Source of the DNA: LMUY01 sp964242925
Lineage (GTDB): Bacteria > Pseudomonadota > Alphaproteobacteria > Acetobacterales > Acetobacteraceae
NCBI GenBank assembly: GCA_964242925.1
Contig: CAXTBW010000037.1
Location: 1 to 36,304 of the forward strand
Direction of reading: 5' to 3'
Length of the DNA stretch: 36,304 nucleotides
A program made the position numbers and the translations under genes. Under the pieces are notes generated by a model. The model made no database searches, was not told where the DNA came from, and saw nothing but the letters and a program-made list of their open reading frames with translations. Shown in pieces: positions 8,317 to 16,018 of the stretch. Position 1 is the stretch's first letter. Every line of letters begins with the position of its first letter.

Positions 8317-9921
8317 ATGAAGATCGATCGACGGACCGTGCTCGGCGGCGCCGCGTTGCTGGCGGGCGCCCCGCGTCTGGCGTTCGCGCAATCGCGGGCG
8401 GAAACCCTGCGCTACGTCACCGGCAACACCATCAACACGCTCGACCTGACGCAGCCCGGGTCCACCCGCGAGTCGTTCGGGCTGTCGATGAACGTCTACG
8501 ACCGGCTGTTCTCGTTCGGCCGCAAGCGGTTGGGCGACAACTGGGTGTTCGACGCCGAGGCCATCCGCGGCGAGCTGGCCAAGGGCTACGTCATCAGCGA
8601 CGACCGGAAGACCATCACCGTCACGCTGCGGCCGGACGCGCTGTGGCACGACGGCAGCCCGGTGACGGCGGAAGACATAAAGTGGTCGCTGGACCGCGCC
8701 GTGTCCGCGAAATCCTTGGCGCCGCCGCAGCTGAGCACGGGGTCGCTGACCAGTCCGGACCAGTTCAAAATCGTGGACCCGCACACGCTGACGGTGAGCC
8801 TGGACAAGCCCGACCGGCTGGCGCTGGCCAACCTCTGCGTGCCGTACTGCATCATGATCAACAGCAAGCTCGCCAAGCAGCACGCGACCGAGGCCGACCC
8901 GTGGGCGATGGACTGGATGAAGTCCAACACCGCCGCGTCCGGCGCCTACATCGTCGAGAGCCACAAGCCTGGCGAAAGCACCATCCTGCGCCGCAACGAG
9001 AAGTGGACCAACGGCGTCGACGGCGCGCTGCCATTCTTCCGCCGGGTCATCCTGCAGACGGTGCCGGAGCCGGCCACCCGCGCCAACCTGGTGGAGCGCG
9101 GCGACGCCGACCTGTCGATCGACCTGGCGGCGAGCGACATCCAGACCATGGAGCGCTCGGCCAAGGTGAAGGTCGCCTCGATCCCGCAGACCAACGGGTT
9201 CACCCACATCACGCTCAACACCCTGATGGCGCCGTTCGACAACGTGAAGGTGCGGCAGGCGGTGGCCGCGGCGCTGCCGTACGAGGACATGTTCAAGGCC
9301 GCGATCTTCGGCCGCGGCACCCGGCTGTACGACGCGAGCTGGGCCACCACGCCGCCGGACGCGAAGTTCCCGCAGGCGATGCCCGTGAAGACCGACCCGG
9401 CGCGCGCGAAGGCGCTGCTTGCGGAGGCGGGGATGCCCAACGGGTTCTCGACCACATTCGCGTTCAGCGCCGGGCAGTCCGCCACCGCGGAGCCGATGGC
9501 CGCGCTGGTGAAGGAGGCGCTGGGCAAGATCGGCATCCAGGTGGACATCCAGAAGAAGCCGGACGCCGAGTTCAACACGCTGCAGTCGGACAAGAAGCTG
9601 CCGTTCTACACGGACGCGGCGACGGCCTGGCTGCCGTACACCTACTACTTCTTCTATCTGTATTTCACCCGTGACCAGCGCTGGAACTTCTCCGGTTTCA
9701 AGAGTGCGGAGATGGAGAAGCTGACGCTGGATGCGCGTTACCAAACCGACGCCGCGGCCTACGAGGCGGACTGCAAGAAGATGATCGAGCTGTACGTGGC
9801 GCAGGAGCCGCTGGTCATGCTGTGGCAGCCGAACCAGGACGCGGTGATGGCGAAGTCGGTGGACGGCTACACCTACGAGTTCTACCGGCAGGCCGACTTC
9901 CGCGACCTCAAGCGGGTCTGA
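8317..9921 (+). CDS. ABC transporter substrate-binding protein, family 5 (normal lobe order)
   Basis: Periplasmic receptor of the plus-strand Opp/Dpp-type importer, 534 aa. The N-terminus MKIDRRTVLGGAALLAG with cleavage near LAFAQ is a Tat-type signal. The N-lobe follows in the usual place: VISDDRKTITVTLRPDALWH at about residues 92-111 and GSPVTAEDIKWSLDRAV at about 113-129. The C-lobe is at the end (PMAALVKEALGKIGIQVDI at about 393, EMEKLTLDARYQTD at about 465, AQEPLVMLWQPNQDA). ATG 8317 is chosen because it starts directly at the Tat signal; GTG 8302 in the same frame would add five residues. Substrate not identifiable. Confidence 0.94.
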   Translation: MKIDRRTVLGGAALLAGAPRLAFAQSRAETLRYVTGNTINTLDLTQPGSTRESFGLSMNVYDRLFSFGRKRLGDNWVFDAEAIRGELAKGYVISDDRKTITVTLRPDALWHDGSPVTAEDIKWSLDRAVSAKSLAPPQLSTGSLTSPDQFKIVDPHTLTVSLDKPDRLALANLCVPYCIMINSKLAKQHATEADPWAMDWMKSNTAASGAYIVESHKPGESTILRRNEKWTNGVDGALPFFRRVILQTVPEPATRANLVERGDADLSIDLAASDIQTMERSAKVKVASIPQTNGFTHITLNTLMAPFDNVKVRQAVAAALPYEDMFKAAIFGRGTRLYDASWATTPPDAKFPQAMPVKTDPARAKALLAEAGMPNGFSTTFAFSAGQSATAEPMAALVKEALGKIGIQVDIQKKPDAEFNTLQSDKKLPFYTDAATAWLPYTYYFFYLYFTRDQRWNFSGFKSAEMEKLTLDARYQTDAAAYEADCKKMIELYVAQEPLVMLWQPNQDAVMAKSVDGYTYEFYRQADFRDLKRV

Positions 9922-9936
9922 GGCCGTGCGCGTGCG

Positions 9937-10018
9937 CCCTTCACCCCGACCCTCTCCCATAGGGAGAGGAAGCAGCAGCAAAGCCCTCTCCCTCTGGGAG
10001 AGGGTTGGGTGAGGGGTC
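9937..10018. repeat. Palindromic repeat, family R1, copy overlapping the permease start
   Basis: Two hairpins fill the gap between the binding-protein and permease genes: CCTCTCCC/GGGAGAGG (9951-9958 with 9962-9969) and a perfect 9-base pair CCCTCTCCC/GGGAGAGGG (9984-9992 with 9996-10004). The flanks carry CACCCCGA on the left and GGGTGAGGGG on the right. The left side shares CACCCCGACCCTCTCCC with the copy at 12785-12801. This looks like a REP/BIME-type dispersed element. The right end overlaps the GTG start (10009) of the permease gene. Confidence 0.8.
9996..10011 (+). promoter_or_regulatory. Repeat-derived ribosome binding site and start codon
   Basis: The 3' arm of the second repeat hairpin, GGGAGAGGG at 9996-10004, is also the only good Shine-Dalgarno sequence for the permease GTG at 10009, with about 5 bases of spacing. 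Folding of the 9-base stem would hide it. Such a layout would favour high expression of the receptor gene over the membrane subunits. The overlap is seen directly; the regulatory consequence is inference. Confidence 0.55.
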
Positions 10019-11043
10019 TCGCACTCGCGATCGCCAGGAGGGTGGGGGAGCGGCTGGTCTCCTCCGTCCCGGCCCTGCTCGGGGTCGTGGTCGTCACCTT
10101 CATCCTGATGCGCGTGCTGCCCGGCGACCCGGCCGTGTTCTTCGCCTCCGGGCCCAGCGCCGGCAAGGCCGAGATCGAGCAGGTGCGCCACCAGATGGGC
10201 CTCGACCGGCCGATCCCGGTGCAGCTCGTGCGCTACCTGGGCGACGTGGCCACCGGCAATCTCGGCCGCTCGATGACCACCGGGCAGCCGGTCACCGCGG
10301 ACATGGGCAGCCGCCTGCCCGCCTCGCTCGAGCTGACCCTGACGGCGCTGCTGCTCGCCCTGCTGGCGTCCGTGCCGCTGGGCGTGGCGGCGGCGCTGAA
10401 GCCGGGCTCGGCGGTCGACCACGCGGTGCGCATGGTGTGCACGCTGGGGGTCTGCGTGCCGACCTTCGTGTCGGGGCTGCTGCTGATCTACGTGTTCTAC
10501 TATCTGCTCGGCTGGGCCCCCGATCCGACTGGCCGGCTGGACATCTTCGCCGCTTCGCCGCCCAACATCACCGGCTTCTACCTGGTCGACTTCGCGCTCG
10601 TGGGCGACGGCGAGGGCTGGTGGGCGGCGTTCACCCAACTGATGCTGCCGGCCTGCACCATGGCGCTGTTCGTGCTGGCGCCGCTGGCCCGCATGACCCG
10701 CGCCTCCATGCTGGCGGTGCTGGGCAGCGACTTCATCCGCACCGCGCACGCGATGGGGCTGCGGCGGCGGCGCATCGTGGTCGGCTACGCCCTGCGCAAC
10801 GCGCTGCTGCCGGTGCTGACCATCACCGGGATCGTGTTCTCCACTATGCTCGGCGCCAACGTGCTGGTGGAGACGGTGTTCTCGTGGCCCGGCGTCGCCT
10901 CCTACGCGCTCAACGCGCTGCTGGCGTCCGACTACGCGCCGGTGCAGGCCTTCGTGCTGCTGATGGCGCTGATCTTCGTCCTGGTGAACGTGCTGATCGA
11001 CGTGCTGTACGGCATCGCCGACCCGCGGGTGTCGATGTCATGA
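10009..11043 (+). CDS. Opp/Dpp-type ABC transporter permease (DppB/OppB-like)
   Basis: Inner-membrane permease, 344 aa, partner of the permease at 11040. It shows ARRVGERLVSSVPALLGVVV (first helix), RVLPGDPAVFFASGP, the EAA loop DFIRTAHAMGLRRRRIVVGY, VETVFSWPGVASYAL and the C-terminal VLYGIADPRVSMS. The GTG 10009 start lies in a palindromic repeat. GTG 10042 is in frame but would remove part of the amphipathic N-terminus. A stretch around residues 168-210 between helices is longer than in the paralogue at 4647. The stop overlaps the next gene by ATGA. Confidence 0.93.
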   Translation: MRGLALAIARRVGERLVSSVPALLGVVVVTFILMRVLPGDPAVFFASGPSAGKAEIEQVRHQMGLDRPIPVQLVRYLGDVATGNLGRSMTTGQPVTADMGSRLPASLELTLTALLLALLASVPLGVAAALKPGSAVDHAVRMVCTLGVCVPTFVSGLLLIYVFYYLLGWAPDPTGRLDIFAASPPNITGFYLVDFALVGDGEGWWAAFTQLMLPACTMALFVLAPLARMTRASMLAVLGSDFIRTAHAMGLRRRRIVVGYALRNALLPVLTITGIVFSTMLGANVLVETVFSWPGVASYALNALLASDYAPVQAFVLLMALIFVLVNVLIDVLYGIADPRVSMS

Positions 11044-11903
11044 GCCTCACTATCGGACGCACCGGCACGCTGTCCCATGTCGGCTTCGTGCTGCGGTCCA
11101 ACCCGGTCACCGCCGCCGCGGCTGCCGGGATGACGGCGCTGGTCGCGCTGGCGATCCTGGCGCCCTGGATCGCGCCGTACGACCCGGTCGCCTCCGACGT
11201 CGCCCACGCCCTGCAGGCGCCCGACGCCGCGCACTGGGCGGGCACGGACCAGCTGGGGCGCGACATCCTGTCCCGCATCATGGTGGCGGCGCGGCTGGAC
11301 TTGTTCATCGCCATCGCAGCCGTGAGCGCGTCATTCATCGCCGGCGCCGTCATCGGCGGGTTCTGCGGCTATCGCGGCGGCGCGCTGGACCGTTGGGTGG
11401 GCCGCATCACCGACGTGCTGATGGCGTTCCCGCTGTTCGTGCTGGCCATGGCGCTGGTCGCGGCGCTGGGCAACCGGATGGAGAACATCATCATCGCCAC
11501 CGCGGTGATCAACCTGCCGTTCTACATCCGCTTCGCCCGCGCCGAGGTGAACGTGCGGCGCAACGCCGGCTGGGTGGAGGCGGCGCGGGCCTGCGGCGAC
11601 GGGCGCCTGTCGGTGGTGCTGCGCGTGCTGTTGCCCAACGTGCTGCCGGCGATGGCGGTGCAGATCTCGCTGAACCTCGGCTGGGCGATCCTCAACGCCG
11701 CCGGGCTGAGCTTCATCGGCCTGGGCGTGCAGGCGCCGACCCCCGAGTGGGGGATCATGGTGGCCGAGGGCGCCCGCTTCATCACCACCGGGAAGTGGTG
11801 GCTGGTGGCGTTCCCCGGCCTGGCGCTGATGCTGACGGTGCTGTGCTTCAACCTGCTGGGCGACGGCCTGCGCGACATGCTCGACCCCCGGATGCGCACG
11901 TGA
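11040..11903 (+). CDS. Opp/Dpp-type ABC transporter permease (DppC/OppC-like)
   Basis: Inner-membrane permease, 287 aa. Landmarks: ILAPWIAPYDPVASDV, the motif GTDQLGRDILSRIMVAARLD, the EAA coupling loop GWVEAARACGDGRLSVVLRV, LSFIGLGVQAPTPEWGIM, and the C-terminus LLGDGLRDMLDPRMRT. It is joined to both neighbours by 4-base overlaps (ATGA upstream, GTGA downstream), so the two permeases and the ATPase are very likely translationally coupled. Confidence 0.95.
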   Translation: MSLTIGRTGTLSHVGFVLRSNPVTAAAAAGMTALVALAILAPWIAPYDPVASDVAHALQAPDAAHWAGTDQLGRDILSRIMVAARLDLFIAIAAVSASFIAGAVIGGFCGYRGGALDRWVGRITDVLMAFPLFVLAMALVAALGNRMENIIIATAVINLPFYIRFARAEVNVRRNAGWVEAARACGDGRLSVVLRVLLPNVLPAMAVQISLNLGWAILNAAGLSFIGLGVQAPTPEWGIMVAEGARFITTGKWWLVAFPGLALMLTVLCFNLLGDGLRDMLDPRMRT

Positions 11904-13624
11904 GTCTGCTCCGCGTCGAGGATCTGCGCGTGAGCTTCGCCACCCGGCACGGGATGGTCGATGCGGTGAACGGCGTCAGCCTGTCGCTGGCGGCCGGGCA
12001 GACGCTGGGGGTGGTGGGGGAGAGCGGGTCCGGCAAGTCGGTGACCGCGATGGCGATGATGCGGCTGCTGGACCGCGCGGGGCGGATCGCCGGCGGGCGG
12101 GTGGTGTTCGATGGGCGGGACATCACGCGCGCCGGGCAGGGCGAGCTGCGGCGGCTGCGCGGCTCGGCGATGTCGATGATCTTCCAGAACCCGCGCGCGG
12201 CGCTGAACCCGATCCGCACGGTCGAGGGCCAGATCGCCGACGTGCTGCGCGCGCATCGCCGCATCGGGGCCGCCGAGGCCCGCGCCATCGCGCTGGATCT
12301 GTTGCGCGCGGTGCAGATCCGCGACCCGGAGCGCCGCCTGTCCGCCTACCCGGCGGAGCTGTCGGGCGGCATGTGCCAGCGCGTCATGATGGCGATGGCT
12401 ATGGCGTGCGAGCCCGCGCTGCTGATCGCCGACGAGCCGACCACCGGCCTGGACGTCACGACGCAGAAGACCGTGATGGACCTGCTCGCCGGCATCGTGG
12501 CGGACCGCGGGATGGCGATGCTGCTGATCACCCACGATCTGGGCCTGGCCGCGCGCTACTGCGGCAGCATCGCCGTGATGGAGCGCGGCCTGGTGGTGGA
12601 GCAGGGCCCGACCGCCGCGCTGTTCGCCTCCCCCCGGCATGCCTACACGCAACGCCTGATCGCCGCCTCCCCCACGCAGCATTCCACCTTGGCCGACCTC
12701 TCTCTGGAACCCTCTCCCGCTGGCGGGAGAGGGCAGGGTGAGGGGAACCCCAGCCGACGCCCATCACCCGCCGGGCTGGCCACCCTCACCCCGACCCTCT
12801 CCCGCCAGCGGGAAAGGGAGAGTGAAGCGGCGCCGCTGCTGTCCGTCCGCAACGTCGTGAAAACTTTTCCCGGCCCGGTGCACGCGGTCGCGGACGTTTC
12901 GTTCGGCCTGCCGGCCGGCGGCAGCCTAGGCCTAGTCGGCGAGTCCGGCTCGGGCAAGAGCACGCTCTCCCGCCTGGTCTGCCGCCTGCTTGACCCGACC
13001 GCGGGCGACATCGTCTTCGCCGGCCAGCCCATCTCGGCCACTCCGGCGCGCGAGTTCCACCGCTCGCCCTTGCGGCGGGACATCCAGATCGTGTTCCAGG
13101 ACCCGCACGACAGCCTCAACCCGCGGCAGAACGCGTGGGACAGCATCGCCCACCCGCTGCGCCGGCTGGAGCGCATGCGCGACGGCGCCGCCCTGGACGC
13201 GCGCATCCACGAAGCCGCCGAGCGCGCCGGGTTGCCAACCGGGCTGCTGGGCCGCTTCCCGCACCAGCTGTCGGGCGGGCAGAAGGCGCGGGTGGGCATC
13301 GCGCGCGCCATCGCCCCGCGCCCGCGCCTGCTGGTGCTGGATGAGCCGACCGCGGCGCTGGACGTGTCGATCCAGGCCACCATCCTGCAATTGCTCGACC
13401 GGCTGCGGCGACAGGACGGGATCGCCCTGCTGTTCGTCAGCCACGACCTGAACGTGGTGCGGATGATGTGCGACGACCTGGTGGTGCTGCAGTTCGGCCG
13501 CGTGGTGGAGGCTGGGCCCAGCCGCGCCGTGTTCGCCAACCCGCAGGCCGAGTACACCCGCGCCCTGCTGGACGCCGTGCCGCATTTCGAGCCCGCCGGG
13601 CGGCAGAAGGAGATGGTGGAATGA
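11900..13624 (+). CDS. Double ABC ATPase of an Opp/Dpp-type importer with repeat-encoded linker
   Basis: A 574-aa protein carrying two complete ATPase domains, as in GsiA/YejF-type fusions, so one gene supplies both cytoplasmic subunits. Domain 1 (about residues 1-265): GESGSGKS, FQNPRAALNP, ELSGGMCQRVMMAMA, LLIADEPTTGLD, LLITHDLG. Domain 2 (about 312-574): GESGSGKS, FQDPHDSLNPR, QLSGGQKARVGIARAI, LLVLDEPTAALD, LFVSHDLN. The linker between them (LEPSPAGGRGQGEGNP through TLTPTLSRQRERES) is read-through of two palindromic repeats. The GTG 11900 start overlaps the permease stop (GTGA) and begins SLLRVEDLRVSF. Unlike the minus-strand paralogues, neither half keeps the Cys-containing OppD tail. 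Confidence 0.93.
   Translation: MSLLRVEDLRVSFATRHGMVDAVNGVSLSLAAGQTLGVVGESGSGKSVTAMAMMRLLDRAGRIAGGRVVFDGRDITRAGQGELRRLRGSAMSMIFQNPRAALNPIRTVEGQIADVLRAHRRIGAAEARAIALDLLRAVQIRDPERRLSAYPAELSGGMCQRVMMAMAMACEPALLIADEPTTGLDVTTQKTVMDLLAGIVADRGMAMLLITHDLGLAARYCGSIAVMERGLVVEQGPTAALFASPRHAYTQRLIAASPTQHSTLADLSLEPSPAGGRGQGEGNPSRRPSPAGLATLTPTLSRQRERESEAAPLLSVRNVVKTFPGPVHAVADVSFGLPAGGSLGLVGESGSGKSTLSRLVCRLLDPTAGDIVFAGQPISATPAREFHRSPLRRDIQIVFQDPHDSLNPRQNAWDSIAHPLRRLERMRDGAALDARIHEAAERAGLPTGLLGRFPHQLSGGQKARVGIARAIAPRPRLLVLDEPTAALDVSIQATILQLLDRLRRQDGIALLFVSHDLNVVRMMCDDLVVLQFGRVVEAGPSRAVFANPQAEYTRALLDAVPHFEPAGRQKEMVE
12709..12829. repeat. Pair of R1 palindromic repeats inside the double ATPase gene
   Basis: Unit 1 is a perfect 11-base palindrome, CCCTCTCCCGC/GCGGGAGAGGG (12710-12720 with 12723-12733), followed by a GGTGAGGGG flank. 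Unit 2 is inverted relative to it: CACCCCGA flank, then CCCTCTCCCGC/GCGGGAAAGGG (12795-12805 with 12808-12818, one mismatch). This inverted pairing resembles a BIME. The stretch stays in frame with the ATPase gene and encodes its inter-domain linker. Confidence 0.8.
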
Positions 13625-14367
13625 CTCGCCTGGCCGGCAAGGTGGCCGTGATCACCGGCGGCGCGTCCGGCATCGGCCTAGCCGCCGCCCGGCTATTCGC
13701 GCGGGAGGGCGCCAGCGTGTGCCTGGTGGACCGGGACGCCGCCGGGCTGGAAGCGGCCGGCATCGAGGACGCCATGCTGCGCCCGGGCGACGTGGGCGCC
13801 GCCGGCCAGGCCGAGGCGGACGCGGCGGCCGTGTTGGCGCAATGGGGCCGCATCGACGTGCTGCTGACCGCCGCCGGGTTCTCCAGCGGCGGCACCGCGC
13901 TGACGATCAGCGAGGCGGATTTCGACGCCGTGATGCGCGTGCATGTCTGGGGGACCTGGCTGTGGGCCCGCGCGGTGCTGCCGGCGATGCAGGCGGCGGG
14001 CGGCGGCAGCATCGTGACGGTCAGCTCCCAATTGGCGCGCGCCGGCGGCCGCAACAACGTCGCCTACATCGCCGCCAAGGGCGCCATCCTGAGCCTCACC
14101 AAGACCATGGCGCTGGACCACGTGGCAGACGGCGTCCGCGTCAACGCGATCCTGCCCGGCGCGATCGAGACCCCCCTGCTGCGCCGCAGCTTCGGCCGCG
14201 CCCCCGACCCGACGGTGCCCCGCGCCGCCTCGGTCGCCCGCCACCCGATGGGCCGGCTGGGCCGCGTCGAGGAAGTGGCGGAGGCGGCGCTCTACCTCGC
14301 CAGCGACGCGTCGTCGTTCACCACGGGGACCGAGCTGGTGGTCGATGGAGGCTGGCTTGCCGGATAG
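13621..14367 (+). CDS. SDR-family NAD(P)-dependent oxidoreductase
   Basis: Classical short-chain dehydrogenase/reductase, 248 aa. Cofactor motif TGGASGIG at residues 12-19, active-site tetrad members Ser135/136 (TVSSQLARAGG), Tyr149 and Lys153 (AYIAAK), and a LLTAAG variant of the NNAG motif. Structural C-terminus FTTGTELVVDGGWLAG is canonical. Asp37 after strand 2 (CLVDRDA) suggests NAD(H) preference, by family rule. It starts by ATGA overlap with the double ATPase gene, so it is co-expressed with the transporter and may act on the imported compound or its product. Substrate unknown. Confidence 0.93.
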   Translation: MTRLAGKVAVITGGASGIGLAAARLFAREGASVCLVDRDAAGLEAAGIEDAMLRPGDVGAAGQAEADAAAVLAQWGRIDVLLTAAGFSSGGTALTISEADFDAVMRVHVWGTWLWARAVLPAMQAAGGGSIVTVSSQLARAGGRNNVAYIAAKGAILSLTKTMALDHVADGVRVNAILPGAIETPLLRRSFGRAPDPTVPRAASVARHPMGRLGRVEEVAEAALYLASDASSFTTGTELVVDGGWLAG

Positions 14368-15775
14368 CCGCATGCTGCCCGACCCGCTCGCAGCGCTGGC
14401 GGCGCGTGTGCGCGACGACCTCGCGCGCATCGCCCACCCGAGCCTAAAGTGGCTCGAACCGCGCATTGGGCCGGACGGCGCCCCGGCGCTGGACGTGCTG
14501 GTGGTCGGTGGCGGCCAATCCGGCCTGGCCACCGCCGTTGGTCTGCTCCGCGCGCAAGTGGACAACATCCTGGTGGTGGACCGCGCTCCGCGCGACGCGG
14601 AGGGCCCTTGGCTGAGCTACGCGCGGATGCGCACGCTGCGCTCGCCAAAGGACTATACGGGCCCCGACCTGGACCTGCCGAGCCTGGCCTATCAATCGTG
14701 GCACGAGGCCCGTTACGGCGCCGCCCACTGGCAAGCGCTGGACCAGATCACGCGGCAGGACTGGGCGTCATACCTCGGCTGGGTGCGCGACTCCGTCGGC
14801 GTTCCCGTGCAGAGCGACAGCTCGGTCGTGGACATCGCGCCGGCTGACGGCCTGCTCGCAGTGACCTTCGCCGGGGGCGCCGTCCGCCACGCGCGCAAGG
14901 TGGTGCTGGCGACCGGGCAGGACGGCTGCGGCCAGTGGTGGATGCCGCCCTTCCTGGCCGCGCTCCCGCCGCATTTGCGCGCGCATGCGGCCGACCCGAT
15001 CGACTTCGACGCGCTGCGGGGCCGCCGTGTGGCGGTGCTGGGCGCCGGCGCCTCCGCGTTCGACAACGCCGCGATGGCGCTGGAGGCGGGTGCGTCCGAC
15101 GTGGCGCTGTATTGCCGCCGCCTCGTGCCGCAGACCGTGCAGCCGTTCCGCTGGCTGAGCTTCGCCGGTTTCCTGCGCCACCTCGGCGACCTGGACGATG
15201 CCTGGCGCTGGCGGTTCATGAGCCGCATCCTGGGCATGCGCGAGGGCTTTCCGCAGGCGACGTACGACCGCTGCGCCCGCCACGCCGCGTTCCGCCTGGT
15301 GACCGGGGCGCCTTGGACAGGGGCGCGCGCCGTAGGCGACATGGTCCGACTGGATACGGCGCACGGCCCAGTGGAGGCGGATTTCGTGATCGCCGGAACG
15401 GGGGTCGACATGGACTTCTCGCTGCGGCCCGAACTGGCGCGAGTGGCCGACAACATCGCCCGCTGGTCCGACCGCTACGACCCGCCAGCCGCCGAGCGGG
15501 ACGACCGGCTGGCGCGGTATCCTTACCTCGCGCCTGACTATTCGCTGCTGCCGCGCGTGGCGGGCCAGACACCGTGGATGCGGGACATCCACGTGTTCAA
15601 CATCGCGTCCACCATGAGCTTCGGCCCGTCCGCGTCCTCGATCAACGCAATGACGACCGCTGTGCCAAAGCTGGTGGCCGGGCTGACGCGCGGGTTGTTC
15701 GTGGGCGACGTGCAAAAACACTGGCGGGCCTTGGAGGCTTACGACGTGCCCCAGGCAATTATCGCAGGCCCGTAA
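14345..15775 (+). CDS. FAD-dependent oxidoreductase, flavin-monooxygenase-like, two Rossmann motifs
   Basis: Flavoprotein of 476 aa with an N-terminal FAD motif VVGGGQSGLA (residues 53-62) and a second nucleotide motif VAVLGAGASAFDNAA (about 232-246), the arrangement of class B flavin monooxygenases and related NAD(P)H-using enzymes. An ATG-type motif is seen as VIAGTGVDMDFSL. It also has aromatic-rich segments such as RSPKDYTGPDLDLPSLAYQS. Start ATG 14345 overlaps the SDR gene by 23 bases; ATG 14372 is an equally plausible start without overlap. It is the last gene of the transporter-SDR run, so it probably oxidises something related to the transported compound. Specific reaction unknown. 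Confidence 0.85.
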   Translation: MEAGLPDSRMLPDPLAALAARVRDDLARIAHPSLKWLEPRIGPDGAPALDVLVVGGGQSGLATAVGLLRAQVDNILVVDRAPRDAEGPWLSYARMRTLRSPKDYTGPDLDLPSLAYQSWHEARYGAAHWQALDQITRQDWASYLGWVRDSVGVPVQSDSSVVDIAPADGLLAVTFAGGAVRHARKVVLATGQDGCGQWWMPPFLAALPPHLRAHAADPIDFDALRGRRVAVLGAGASAFDNAAMALEAGASDVALYCRRLVPQTVQPFRWLSFAGFLRHLGDLDDAWRWRFMSRILGMREGFPQATYDRCARHAAFRLVTGAPWTGARAVGDMVRLDTAHGPVEADFVIAGTGVDMDFSLRPELARVADNIARWSDRYDPPAAERDDRLARYPYLAPDYSLLPRVAGQTPWMRDIHVFNIASTMSFGPSASSINAMTTAVPKLVAGLTRGLFVGDVQKHWRALEAYDVPQAIIAGP

Positions 15776-15848
15776 CAAGCCGGCTTAAGCCACTACCGTC
15801 CGTCACGGCTCTCCCGTATTTGGTCATGTGACGAACACCGTCCCCAAT

Positions 15849-15990
15849 ACCGTCATGCCAAGGCTCGACCCTGGTACCCACGGCGTCTCAGCGGCACTGG
15901 CGCGTTGTAATAGCGTTCCAGAGCGCCGGCGCGGCAGCACGTCACCCGGTGCGCGCCGTGGATACCAGGGTCGAGCCCTGGCATGACGGT
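15849..15990. repeat. Inverted-repeat element, family R2, copy 1
   Basis: A 142-base element with 37-base terminal inverted repeats, left arm 15849-15885 and right arm 15954-15990, matching at 35 of 37 positions. The arms begin ACCGTCATGCCARGGCTCGA (R is the first mismatch). The 68-base centre has no obvious gene. It lies between the convergent flavoprotein and ppsR genes, where a transcript stem would act from both sides. A related copy is at 32242-32380. The rest of 15776-16018 shows only a short palindrome, AAGCCGGCTT, at 15777-15786. Confidence 0.85.
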
Positions 15991-16018
15991 AAGAAGGCGG
16001 GTCCGATCCGTTAGCGCT

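Noticed and set aside
8296..10749. Open frame of about 800 codons on the minus strand
   Set aside because: It spans the binding protein, an intergenic repeat and part of the permease on the other strand; composition is of the antisense shadow type.
12709..12829. CRISPR-like repetition in the double ATPase gene
   Set aside because: There are only two units, they are inverted rather than direct, and no spacers or Cas genes occur; they fit REP/BIME-type palindromes.
15776..16018. Small RNA or short gene between the flavoprotein and ppsR genes
   Set aside because: Beyond the R2 inverted repeat I find no open frame with a start signal and no promoter.
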